Translations under genes and position numbers: made by a program | Assembly: GCF_027257175.1 (NCBI RefSeq) | Contig: NZ_JAPFGD010000007.1 | Location: 186,001 to 250,000, forward strand | Direction of reading: 5' to 3' | DNA: 64,000 nucleotides | Origin: Castellaniella sp. S9 | GTDB lineage: Bacteria > Pseudomonadota > Gammaproteobacteria > Burkholderiales > Burkholderiaceae_B | In this document: positions 7,934-16,225 of the stretch, piece by piece | Numbering within the stretch: position 1 is the first letter of the stretch | Layout: the number at the start of each line of letters is the position of its first letter | The notes under the pieces: generated by a model | What the model was told of the DNA's origin: nothing | Database searches by the model: none | The model's input: the letters and a program-made list of their open reading frames with translations, nothing else

Positions 7934-8908
7934 CTAAGCCACTACCACATCGGAATGGTGATCAAGCCAGGACATGTAGTCCGCAAAAGCAGGGCCAAGA
8001 TCGAAGCGAGCTTTAAATCCGGTGTCCTCCAGCAAACGGTCCATCACCATGGGACTTCGATCCCTGTCCTGGAATAAATCGATGGTGGAATCGGAACCAA
8101 CTCGGTACCCGAAGGCCTTGAATCGTGTCCTTAAGGCCTCGCACCAGTCTTGCAAATCCCAGCTTTTTGGGCCGCTGAGGTTATAAGCGCCGTGTCGCAG
8201 CCTCTCTGCACCCAGCAGCGCGGCAACTGCGCAGCCGACATCGCGGCTATACGCCCAATCGCGGACACAGGCACGCGGCAGCACTACCTCTTCGCCGAGC
8301 ATAGCCTGTCGCGTAACCTGCCAGATCGGCGATAGCGTGCCGCGAACGCCCGTATCCCTCTCCCATGGCCCAAAAACATAGCCAGGCCGAAGACACACGG
8401 CGTCGAAGCCGTACTTCTCGCGCTCCCTTATGACAAGCCTCTCCGCAGCATACTTCGTAATCGCGTAAAGAGAATCAGGAATCGGCACCGGAGTATCTTC
8501 GTCCAGCCGTCCCTCGATGAAACTATTGATGCCATACACGCTGGGGCTGGAGATATGAACCATGCGGCGGATATTCATGGCGCGCGCCGCAGCGAGGACA
8601 TTCACAGTTCCTATGACGTTCACCGAAACAACATCCTGAGGATTATCCCGCTCCTGATGCGGGCCTGGAGTGATAGCTGCTGAGTGCACTACCGCATCGG
8701 CGCCTGCCAAAACATCTTCTACCGCTTTGATGTCCCGAATATCGCCAACCCGCATTTCCATTCCCGCGCATCGTCTGTCAAGCTCTGCAAGAGTCGGTGC
8801 CGGCAGGGGAGCCACATCGAACAGAGCCACTGAATGACCTTGCCCCAGAAGCTCCTCGACAATATTGATACCTACGAAGCCGGTTGCGCCCGTTACACAT
8901 ACTTTCAT
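7934..8908 (-). CDS. NAD(P)-dependent epimerase/dehydratase (extended SDR)
   Basis: This 324-residue extended SDR has the Rossmann motif GATGFVG (residues 7-13), the HSAAITPG segment, and the catalytic pair YAITK with upstream Ser (ISSPSVYG). Such enzymes act on nucleotide sugars or on small 3-oxo/hydroxy acids; the substrate is not evident. It is the last gene of a seven-gene minus-strand run with an ABC importer and two hydrolases, so a role in catabolism of the imported compound is more likely than cell-wall sugar synthesis. The ATG at 8908 has only a weak ribosome site. Lower GC than the flanking DNA. Confidence 0.8.
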   Translation of the reverse strand: MKVCVTGATGFVGINIVEELLGQGHSVALFDVAPLPAPTLAELDRRCAGMEMRVGDIRDIKAVEDVLAGADAVVHSAAITPGPHQERDNPQDVVSVNVIGTVNVLAAARAMNIRRMVHISSPSVYGINSFIEGRLDEDTPVPIPDSLYAITKYAAERLVIREREKYGFDAVCLRPGYVFGPWERDTGVRGTLSPIWQVTRQAMLGEEVVLPRACVRDWAYSRDVGCAVAALLGAERLRHGAYNLSGPKSWDLQDWCEALRTRFKAFGYRVGSDSTIDLFQDRDRSPMVMDRLLEDTGFKARFDLGPAFADYMSWLDHHSDVVVA

Positions 8909-8953
8909 ACTTATATACGCCTTATTACCGCGGCTAAACGGACTTGAGAAGTT

Positions 8954-9781
8954 TCAACGAAGGAGGTATCCGCCGTCAACCACGATGTCTTGGCCCATGA
9001 GAAAGCCAGGGCTTTCGACCGACAAATATCGTATGACATCTGCGACTTCCTGAGCGTCGCCCAAGCGGGCAATCGGCAGCATGTCGACTTTATCCGAATT
9101 CCACGGCGTAGAAGTATCTACATTTCCATGAAATCCGGGAATAGAACCGTCGCCAGCAGCTTCCGTCACAGGTAACAGCCGATCAAGGATGGGTTGTGTG
9201 GCGATAGGACCGGGACTGACTGAATTTACGATGATGTTATGCGTACAAAGCTCACTAGCCATGGACTTTGTGAGGTGTATCAATGCAGCCTTGGTGAGGC
9301 CATACAGCGTTTGCCGTGGTGACGCGACATGCCCCAGCTGACTTGCCACATGAATAATTCTGCCCCCGCCTTGTTTCTTCATCAGAGGCACCACAGCCTG
9401 GCTGGCGAAAAAAGCGGCCGCGATATTGACACCAATCACGTGCTCGAATGTCTCACGGGAAAATTCGCCAAATTGGGCAGGGGCCCGCATGACAGCATTA
9501 TTGACCAGCACGTCGATACGGCCGAAAAGTTCGGACGCTTTCGCGATCATCGACTCTGGCGATCCGGACTGCCCCAAGTCAAAGGCTGCCGCCTCGACTC
9601 GCCCACCGCCGCCCAGAGCTCGGCAAGCATCCGCGGCGCTTTGAAGCTGCTCCTCGGTTCCATCAGCCACTAAAAGCAGTGATGCCCCCTCCCGTGCTAG
9701 AGCCTCAGCTGTTGCATATCCTATTCCGTGCGGGGTGGACGCACCGGTTATCACTGCTACTTTACCGTCGAGCCGATTCAT
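8954..9781 (-). CDS. Short-chain dehydrogenase/reductase (classical SDR)
   Basis: A 275-residue SDR with the cofactor motif TGASTPHGIG, NNAVMRAPA (NNAG-like) and the catalytic YGLTK with upstream Ser (HVASQLG). The C-terminal VDGGYLLR is typical. The start is the ATG at 9781 (MNRLDGKVAVITG), 43 nt downstream of the amidohydrolase stop; upstream TTG/ATG codons would add a non-homologous extension. The dehydrogenase presumably oxidises an intermediate of the island's catabolic pathway. An insertion around residues 210-235 (GDGSIPGFHGNVDTS) before the last helix may shape the substrate pocket. Confidence 0.8.
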   Translation of the reverse strand: MNRLDGKVAVITGASTPHGIGYATAEALAREGASLLLVADGTEEQLQSAADACRALGGGGRVEAAAFDLGQSGSPESMIAKASELFGRIDVLVNNAVMRAPAQFGEFSRETFEHVIGVNIAAAFFASQAVVPLMKKQGGGRIIHVASQLGHVASPRQTLYGLTKAALIHLTKSMASELCTHNIIVNSVSPGPIATQPILDRLLPVTEAAGDGSIPGFHGNVDTSTPWNSDKVDMLPIARLGDAQEVADVIRYLSVESPGFLMGQDIVVDGGYLLR

Positions 9782-9824
9782 AGTTCTCACGCCATAGTCA
9801 GTAGGGGCACATAGGATGGACATA

Positions 9825-11069
9825 TTATGTGGATAGGCCAAGCAACACGCCTACCAGGACACGGGCACCATCAGCGAGATCTCGTTCCGTTGCCGATTCC
9901 GCCTCATTGTGACTTATCCCATCCTTGCACGGGATAAAAATCATCCCTGTGTCACAAACATAATGCAAGTAGCGCGCATCGTGCCCTGCTTTTGACAGGA
10001 TATCCATGCAAGAGATGCTTTGATCTTCCGCCGTGCGGCGTATCAAGCTGCGTATGGAATCGGGAAACTCCAGTGATGGCGCCGCGCTAAGTTCTTGAAT
10101 CGATACGGCGCACCGTTCATATTCGTAGGCGCATAAATCCAGAAGCTGGTCTCCAAGCGATTGCAGCTTGGACGAGTCTGGATGCCGCAAATCAATGGAG
10201 AAGACGGCCTCCGCAGGCACGACGGAAGGCGCATTCGGCTTGACGTCAAGCCGTCCGACTGTAAATTTCACGAGGTCTTCATCATCCTCACACAGCGCCT
10301 TTATCGCCTGAATCAATTCCACCGCCGCCAACAGGGCGTCCCTTCGCTCAGAACGCGCCGCCGTGCCCGCATGTGCCTCTTCGCCACTCACCGATACTCG
10401 AAACGTTCTTTTACCCTGAATGCCCGTGACCACCCCGATTGTGATGCCCTCTCTTTCGAGCACGGGCCCTTGCTCAATATGCGCCTCGATGTAGGCGTGA
10501 AGGCGCCGTTCCAGTGGCCACAACGGAATATCCGGAAATTCATTTCGTATTTCTTCCAGGGCCTGGCCGACGCTGATCCCTTGAGCGTCTATAACAGAAA
10601 GCACACTATCGAGCGTCCGTGAGCCGCTGAATACGCTCGAACCCATCATCCCGGGAGCAAAGCGAGAGCCCTCCTCATTCATCCAAACAGCAAGCTCAAG
10701 ACTTCGCTTTGGCACGATGCCTGCTTCGCGTATCGCCTGTATCGCCTCCAGGCCCGCCAGTACGCCATACACGCCATCGAAGCGCCCGCCAGTAGGCTGG
10801 CTATCGATGTGCGATCCAGTCACCACCGGTGCCGCTTCGGGATTCGTTCCTTGGAGCCTCATGAAGAGATTGCCAACGACATCAGTTCCCACCGTCAGTC
10901 CGAGCAGCTCGGCCCAGGTAACCAACACACGACGCGCCATAGCATCTTCTGTCGAAAGCGCCTGACGATTCACCCCACCCTGGGGCGTGCGCCCATACTG
11001 CGCCATTTCCATGTGACGCTCCCAGAGGCGCTGGGCGTTCACAAACTTCGAAACGTCGACCGCCATCAT
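9825..11069 (-). CDS. M20-family Zn-dependent amidohydrolase (N-carbamoyl-L-amino acid hydrolase / allantoate amidohydrolase-like)
   Basis: A 414-residue protein with the family landmarks GSHIDSQPTGGRFDGVYGVLAGLE (metal-binding His and bridging Asp), the WMNEEGSRFAPGMMGS motif, EAHIEQGPVLE, the dimerisation-domain segment GIQGKRTFRVSVSGEEAHAGT, and a C-terminal metal His in GISHNEAE. Members hydrolyse N-carbamoyl amino acids, allantoate or ureido acids in hydantoin and pyrimidine catabolism. Translation likely starts at the ATG at 11069, which shares a base with the hydrolase stop (TGATG coupling). Linkage to an amino-acid ABC importer supports import of an N-substituted amino acid. The exact substrate is unknown. 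Confidence 0.85.
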   Translation of the reverse strand: MMAVDVSKFVNAQRLWERHMEMAQYGRTPQGGVNRQALSTEDAMARRVLVTWAELLGLTVGTDVVGNLFMRLQGTNPEAAPVVTGSHIDSQPTGGRFDGVYGVLAGLEAIQAIREAGIVPKRSLELAVWMNEEGSRFAPGMMGSSVFSGSRTLDSVLSVIDAQGISVGQALEEIRNEFPDIPLWPLERRLHAYIEAHIEQGPVLEREGITIGVVTGIQGKRTFRVSVSGEEAHAGTAARSERRDALLAAVELIQAIKALCEDDEDLVKFTVGRLDVKPNAPSVVPAEAVFSIDLRHPDSSKLQSLGDQLLDLCAYEYERCAVSIQELSAAPSLEFPDSIRSLIRRTAEDQSISCMDILSKAGHDARYLHYVCDTGMIFIPCKDGISHNEAESATERDLADGARVLVGVLLGLST

Positions 11070-11950
11070 CACGAGGTCTTCATAATCTCGCCGGAGAGCG
11101 CCCGCGGATCCCTTGTATCCCACCGTCCAGCCTCCACCGTTGCGATGAACTCTGCCAGAAAGCTATTGAACCGCTCGGGTTCTTCTAGATTAATGGTGTG
11201 GCCAGCTTTGGGCAGAACCAACAAGCCGGAGGCGGGAAGGACCTTTTTGAGAAACAAGGCGGGCTGGAGGCAATGATCATCCTCATCGCCTGTGATGATC
11301 AACGTTGGAACCGCCATTGCCTTGAGATCATTCTCAAGATCGTATATCGATACTCGCTTTGCCTGTACGCCGCGCATAGTATTCGCACTACCGATGTTGT
11401 CGTGCTCGGCAAGCTGTGCCGCAAACTCTTCCCAACCCCGAGGATCCTTGTTTTGATATTGAACACGAGAGCTACCCAAGGAATATGTCTTTGCGAACTC
11501 TACGCTCCCCTGTCGTTCAAATCCTTCGGCAACCTCCACGGATACCTTTCGGAAATAATCCTCATATTTCTTCTCCGCCCCATATCCAGCCCCGGCAACC
11601 GTCAGCGAAATAGCCCTTTGCGGAGCAACCAATCCCGCATGCAATGTCGCGAACCCTCCCATCGAAAGACCAACAATATGGGCTTTGTCCACTTTGCAAG
11701 CATCCATGATTGCGAGCAAATCGTCCACCGCCTGCCGTTGCGAATACGATTCGACATCGGCTGGCACCGCTGAGGGAGCATAACCACGTGCACTATAAGT
11801 AATGCAGCGATGCCGCCTCGCAAACTGCCGCATCTGCGGCTCCCAACTGCGGTAATCACCCCCAAACTCATGTACGAATACTATGGGAGTGCCGCTACCC
11901 GCCTCCTCATAGTACAGCTTCGTCCCATCGTTCGAAATTGCCCAACCCAT
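11069..11950 (-). CDS. Alpha/beta hydrolase
   Basis: This 293-residue protein has the alpha/beta-hydrolase fold. It shows an oxyanion-hole region (VFVHEFGGDYRSWEPQM), the nucleophile elbow GLSMGG (GxSxG), an acid-containing strand (LIITGDEDDH) and a C-terminal catalytic His (PKAGHTINLEEPERFNSFL). Overall it resembles enol-lactonases and C-C or ester hydrolases. The ATG at 11950 is fixed by AAAGGAG 5-6 nt upstream. It is translationally coupled to the downstream amidohydrolase (TGATG). A lactone, ester or amide formed from the imported substrate is a plausible target. Confidence 0.83.
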   Translation of the reverse strand: MGWAISNDGTKLYYEEAGSGTPIVFVHEFGGDYRSWEPQMRQFARRHRCITYSARGYAPSAVPADVESYSQRQAVDDLLAIMDACKVDKAHIVGLSMGGFATLHAGLVAPQRAISLTVAGAGYGAEKKYEDYFRKVSVEVAEGFERQGSVEFAKTYSLGSSRVQYQNKDPRGWEEFAAQLAEHDNIGSANTMRGVQAKRVSIYDLENDLKAMAVPTLIITGDEDDHCLQPALFLKKVLPASGLLVLPKAGHTINLEEPERFNSFLAEFIATVEAGRWDTRDPRALSGEIMKTS

Positions 11951-12017
11951 ATTAACTCCTTTACCAATACGATCATTATTGAACCTGCGTTTGGGTTCGA
12001 TTCTCATACGAACAAAA

Positions 12018-12749
12018 TCAGCGATTCTGCAGGATCTTGCCTAAAAACTGACGCGTACGCTCATTCTTCGGCTGCTCGAAAAATTCGACCGGATCCGCGA
12101 TCTCTACTATCTCACCTTTATCCATGAATACAATGCGATCAGCGACCGTGCGGGCGAAACCCATCTCATGTGTTACACATATCATCGTCATGCCATCCTG
12201 CGCCAGCTCACCGATAACATCCAGAACTTCATTTATCATCTCGGGATCAAGCGCCGACGTTGGCTCGTCGAACAACATGACTTTGGGACGCATACACAAT
12301 GACCGCGCAATCGCAACGCGTTGCTGTTGTCCACCAGACAACTGATTCGGGTACTTGTTCACCTGCTCCGGAATCCTGACCCTCTCAAGAAGCCGTGTTG
12401 CAAGATCCTCAGCCTCCTCGCGGGGGAGCTTCCTTATCCTCATCGGCGCAAGTATTAGATTCTCGAGAACTGTCAGGTGAGGAAAGAGGTTGAATTGCTG
12501 AAAAACCATTCCCACTTCCCGGCGCACCGCGTGCACATTCTTTGCCTTGGCGTTCAACTCGATTCCATCGACGATGATCTGCCCCTGCTGATGTTCTTCA
12601 AGTCGATTTATGCATCGAATCAATGTGGACTTGCTTGAGCCGGAGGGTCCGCAAATCACTACGCGCTCCCCCTTGGAGATATCGAGATTTATATCCCGCA
12701 GCGCATGAAAGCGGCCATACCATTTGTGTAGATGATGTATTTGTATCAT
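12018..12749 (-). CDS. Polar amino-acid ABC transporter ATP-binding protein with atypical Walker A
   Basis: A 243-residue GlnQ/GltL-type ATPase with Q-loop ([16 protein letters not shown]), signature LSGGQQQR, Walker [13 protein letters not shown] and H-loop THEMGF. The Walker A reads GPSGSSKST: the Gly immediately before the catalytic Lys in GxxGxGK is Ser (AGC instead of GGC). The rest is intact. It partners with the permease just upstream and the periplasmic binding protein to form an amino-acid importer. Reduced nucleotide binding or a tolerated variant are both possible. Confidence 0.9.
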   Translation of the reverse strand: MIQIHHLHKWYGRFHALRDINLDISKGERVVICGPSGSSKSTLIRCINRLEEHQQGQIIVDGIELNAKAKNVHAVRREVGMVFQQFNLFPHLTVLENLILAPMRIRKLPREEAEDLATRLLERVRIPEQVNKYPNQLSGGQQQRVAIARSLCMRPKVMLFDEPTSALDPEMINEVLDVIGELAQDGMTMICVTHEMGFARTVADRIVFMDKGEIVEIADPVEFFEQPKNERTRQFLGKILQNR

Positions 12750-12822
12750 ATTGCGTCGCCCAATCCTCTAGCGCCATTAACATGCGGTTGTGCGGATGAT
12801 AATTTAACCCGCGCCAAGACCT

Positions 12823-13509
12823 TCAGCCATCTTGCCTTTCTAACGCATGCGACGCTCCGAAATGTTTTTCCAACGCTCGCTGGACAAACCCCCAAGCGGT
12901 TGTCATGATCAGATAGAACACAGCAGCAGCGCCAAAAACCTCAAGCACTTGATATTCCTGCTGCATGAGAACTTGGCTTCTGCGCATCAACTCTTCCATG
13001 GAAATCACAGACGCGAGGGATGTGGACTTTAGCAGGCTATTGACGGAATTTCCAAGAGGAGGGATCATCAACCGGAAGGCTTGGGGTAGCGTGATTTTTG
13101 ATACCACCAGCCAAAGTGGCAGCCCTAACGATTCGGCCGCCTCTCTCTGACCGGACGGCACACCCATGAATCCGCTGCGTATGATCTCCGCCATATAGGC
13201 CGCCTCGTTCATGATGAGCGCCAATAAGGTCGACTCTACGACACCAAGCTTTATTCCAAGCTGAGGCAAACCCGTAAAAACAACTACCAACTGGACTAGT
13301 AATGGAGTGCCGCGAAATATCCAAAGGTAGAATGAGGCAAACAGGGAAAGAGGCTTTGATTTTGCCATCTTCATCGCGGCCAAACACATACCGAGCGCCA
13401 TGCCGCCCAATGCGGATGTGACAGTCAGTGCGAGGGTGATCAGAGCACCCTGTATCAGAAAGCTATTTCCTAGATACTCTACAAAGCTGCTGAAGTTAAA
13501 GAATTGCAT
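12823..13509 (-). CDS. Polar amino-acid ABC transporter permease (HisM/GlnP family)
   Basis: A 228-residue inner-membrane permease with about five hydrophobic helices. It carries the family's WIFRGTPLLVQL motif and the EAA loop (EAAESLGLPLWLVVSKITLPQAFRLMIPPLGN), which docks the ATPase. LLKSTSLASVI is the usual post-loop segment. Only one permease is present, so a homodimeric channel is likely. It lies 73 nt upstream of the ATPase gene and about 210 nt downstream of the binding-protein gene, with a strong hairpin in that gap. Confidence 0.9.
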   Translation of the reverse strand: MQFFNFSSFVEYLGNSFLIQGALITLALTVTSALGGMALGMCLAAMKMAKSKPLSLFASFYLWIFRGTPLLVQLVVVFTGLPQLGIKLGVVESTLLALIMNEAAYMAEIIRSGFMGVPSGQREAAESLGLPLWLVVSKITLPQAFRLMIPPLGNSVNSLLKSTSLASVISMEELMRRSQVLMQQEYQVLEVFGAAAVFYLIMTTAWGFVQRALEKHFGASHALERQDG

Positions 13510-13618
13510 GTGTCACAGTTACCGTTCGTTATTTTGCGAAGAGGGTCTGCCAGACATGCGGGCACCCTATCGGATTTTGACTGGAAAGCACGATCCAGCA
13601 CGATGATAAGGCCGGGAC

Positions 13619-13639
13619 TGGGCCGGACCGTCCGGCCCA
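13619..13639. other. Strong hairpin between binding-protein and permease genes
   Basis: TGGGCCGGAC and GTCCGGCCCA are perfect 10-base arms separated by one base. There is no following T-run in the direction of transcription, so this is less like an intrinsic terminator than a stem that stabilises or attenuates mRNA. Such a stem would let the binding protein be made in excess over the membrane components. Confidence 0.5.
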
Positions 13640-13720
13640 AGCCCAAGGTCTCTCATTGGCCGGATCCCGGCATCCTTTGCGCATTCCGGGCGCCTTGTGA
13701 AGATGTCGCATCCACCTTCT

Positions 13721-14560
13721 TCAGTTGCCGGGGCCTGGCCCCCTGATGCCAAAACGATGATCGCTAGGAAGTTGCGTTACGCTGTATTGATCCATCATTT
13801 TTGCGTATGTCCCATCCTCTCGCATTTCCGAAAGCACCTTGGCGACAGCTTCAGCAACGCTTTTTTTCCTAAACGAAACCATGATTTGGGTATTGCCCTG
13901 CCCGGAAAGTAGCGTCTTGGCGATTCCCCGCCGGACGAATTCCGCACCAGTGTAATCAGCGATCGCCATCGCCTCTACTTGACCCGCCCGAAGCGCGGCG
14001 AGGGCTTCACTTGCAGTGGCGAACGAGAAGAAGCGTATCGGCTCCTTGCCTTGAGCGATACTCTCCTTCTCACGCTTTCGCAGCCAATGATCCTGGTAGG
14101 AATCCGCCTCCACTGCCAGACTGCGGCCTGCAAGATCTTCGATGGACTCCAGCTTGAGTTCTGAATCGGGCAGGCCGAGGATATTGAAGCCTGCTATCGC
14201 GTACGGAACGCAGTACATCGCCTTGGAGCGAGCTTCATTCCAAAAATTTGCTGAGCTGATGCCATCAAATCTGCCCGCTTGCAATGCCGGGAACATGGCA
14301 GGCAGATCCATCCGGACGAAACTAGTCTCCAGGCATAGACGCTTGCCTATCTCATACCCCAGCTCGGCACTCATGCCCTTCAAGTTTCCCTCTTTGTCAA
14401 CGTACTGTAGCGGTGGAAGCGTGGGATTGGTGGCGAAGGAAAATTGCCCCTCGGCCACAAGATCCGCGACAGGGATGGGTGAAACACAATTTTCCGCACT
14501 TGCGGAACCAAATGTAAGCGCTAATGCGATCCCAACCGCGGCAGGAAATAGGCATTTCAT
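13721..14560 (-). CDS. Periplasmic amino-acid ABC transporter substrate-binding protein
   Basis: A 279-residue SBP_bac_3-type protein with a Sec signal peptide (AVGIALALTFGSASA-E). The ligand-binding signature (FSFATNPTLPPLQYVDKEGNLKGMSAELGYEIGKRL) and hinge segments ALQAGRFDGISSANFWNEAR and LAALRAGQVEAMAIADYTGA follow. It delivers a polar, probably amino-acid-like solute to the adjacent permease and ATPase. GGAGGAG lies 6 nt before the ATG. It is the first gene of the minus-strand catabolic run and is divergent from the aminotransferase, sharing a 451-base AT-rich control region. Confidence 0.88.
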   Translation of the reverse strand: MKCLFPAAVGIALALTFGSASAENCVSPIPVADLVAEGQFSFATNPTLPPLQYVDKEGNLKGMSAELGYEIGKRLCLETSFVRMDLPAMFPALQAGRFDGISSANFWNEARSKAMYCVPYAIAGFNILGLPDSELKLESIEDLAGRSLAVEADSYQDHWLRKREKESIAQGKEPIRFFSFATASEALAALRAGQVEAMAIADYTGAEFVRRGIAKTLLSGQGNTQIMVSFRKKSVAEAVAKVLSEMREDGTYAKMMDQYSVTQLPSDHRFGIRGPGPGN

Positions 14561-15011
14561 AGAGACTCCTCCGTTAGTGTTTGTGGTTGTGTACGCAAAT
14601 TTTGATTCAATGTATACCTATATGTCAAGTCGTTTTCCAAGAACAACTAGAAATCAGAAAAATCCACTATGTTAACAATGACATATATTAGTTATTACTG
14701 TGCACATTGATAGCAATCTAGATGTAAGAGGTAGCGCAGCCGTACGGGGAAGTGACACATGAATGGCAGCAAGACAGGGGATTGTAGGTGCTCTTTACCT
14801 ACCTCACATCTCCTCATTCCACCCTAGCTGTACTTGTCGTTGGTTGCGTGATCCCTAGCACCAGTGTGTTGACTATGTGGAGCTCATCTCCGCGCGAGTT
14901 GCACATGGGAGCCTCAACCAACAAGATCTTTTGTGTACAATTCTACTTGTAAAGTATACAATTTCTATTGAACAAAAAACTACACGTATTTTTTGCCTAT
15001 AGGAGTGGGTT
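14561..15011. promoter_or_regulatory. AT-rich divergent control region with candidate GntR operators
   Basis: This 451-base gap separates the binding-protein and aminotransferase genes and is far more AT-rich than the chromosome around it. Related palindromic motifs sit near both ends: TTGTGTACGCAA (14587-14598) and TGTATAC (14611-14617) by the binding protein, and TTGTGTACAA (14931-14940) and TTGTAAAGTATACAA (14948-14962) by the aminotransferase. They resemble GntR/FCD half-sites around GTATAC/GTGTAC. A small stem GTAGGT/ACCTAC lies at 14784-14802. No convincing gene is seen inside. Confidence 0.5.
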
Positions 15012-16148
15012 ATGACGCGGAGTTTCGAGATGCGGAACCGGTTCTTCGATCAGTTGTGCGAAGACAAGCGACTTATGTGGATGGGCCAGAACACCAACCA
15101 CTTCGAGCCACATCCTGCAGTCATGGAAGCCATGAATCGCGCGATCAAGGACGGCGACTTTCACATCTATGCCCCGCCCCTTGGCCTGGAGGCCCTTCGG
15201 CACGGCATCCTGGAGGATATGAACATCCGATCGGCATCCATCATGATCACTAACGGTGCAGTCGAGGCTTTGTACAATGTGTGCACCCGCTTCAATGAGC
15301 CGGGAAAATCCTTCATCACGACAGATCCAAGCTGGGCTTGGCCGATGAATTTTGCAAAGCACAGCGGCGCCGAGGTCATCCAACTACCGATCTATGGTCG
15401 CGAGCGGGGATACAAGCTTTCGATAGAGCAGCTTCGGGCCGCGGTCAACGAGAACACACAGATGATCTATCTCGTTGACCCGAACAACCCGCTAGGCACA
15501 TGCCACACGGCAGACGAAATCAAAGAGATCGCAGACATTGCAAAGTCCGTAGGCGCATATTTGGTGCACGATTCCACCTACTCCGCCTTTGCTGATAAAC
15601 ATACCCCGGCTTATGACTTTTATCCTGAGAAGACTATCGTTATATACAGCTTCTCCAAGTGGCTGGGGTTTGCAGGCATGCGGCTGGGCGCCATTGTCGC
15701 TTCCCCCGAAAACATTGAACTGCTGGCCTCCTCCCCACCCAACAACCTAGGTTGCAACATCGTCGCACAACGTGCTGCAATCGCAGCCCTAGAAACGAAA
15801 GCCGAATGGTTCCCCGGCATAAAGGCGCGCCTCTCGAGAAACCAAAAAGCCGTATTTGACAGAGTGGCCGCGGTGTCCCAAATGGTGGTGCCCGTATACC
15901 CTGCTCAAGCCAATTTTTTAATTATCGAGACGGAGGACGCCGGGATCACGCCTGAAGCGCTCGTGTCGGCGTACAGGAAACAGAACATCATGATTCGGCA
16001 AGGGGCATACCATACGCGCCAATTCGGCCACAGGTTCGTCAAGGTTAGTCTCACGGTTCCAGAGGAGTGGGTGGATCAGTTCTGCGACTCCTTGCCCCAA
16101 ATGATGGACGAGGCAATGGCAGGCAACAGCGCCGCCACGCTGTTCTAA
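15012..16148 (+). CDS. PLP-dependent aminotransferase, class I/II (fold type I)
   Basis: A 378-residue fold-type-I enzyme. ITNGAVEALYNV binds the cofactor phosphate region, YLVDPNNPLGT carries the Asn of the N-P-x-G motif, VHDSTYSAF carries the Asp, and the Schiff-base Lys216 is in YSFSKWLGFAGMRLG. C-terminal FVKVSLTV replaces the usual substrate-carboxylate Arg strand. AGGAG precedes the ATG by 7 nt. It resembles histidinol-phosphate/aromatic-type aminotransferases, but specificity cannot be assigned. Divergence from the importer operon and a shared operator pattern suggest it acts on the amine released from the imported compound. Confidence 0.85.
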   Translation: MTRSFEMRNRFFDQLCEDKRLMWMGQNTNHFEPHPAVMEAMNRAIKDGDFHIYAPPLGLEALRHGILEDMNIRSASIMITNGAVEALYNVCTRFNEPGKSFITTDPSWAWPMNFAKHSGAEVIQLPIYGRERGYKLSIEQLRAAVNENTQMIYLVDPNNPLGTCHTADEIKEIADIAKSVGAYLVHDSTYSAFADKHTPAYDFYPEKTIVIYSFSKWLGFAGMRLGAIVASPENIELLASSPPNNLGCNIVAQRAAIAALETKAEWFPGIKARLSRNQKAVFDRVAAVSQMVVPVYPAQANFLIIETEDAGITPEALVSAYRKQNIMIRQGAYHTRQFGHRFVKVSLTVPEEWVDQFCDSLPQMMDEAMAGNSAATLF

Positions 16149-16225
16149 GGGTTCGCTTCCGACTTTGGAAGTACCGCTTCGGTCGCGGAAGCCCGCGGCC
16201 GAAGTCAAGTGCAGCCGCGACCGAC

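Noticed and set aside
11995-12010. GGGTTCGATTCTC resembling a tRNA T-loop
   Set aside because: No acceptor stem, D-arm or anticodon arm can be built around it; it is the intergenic start region of the hydrolase gene.
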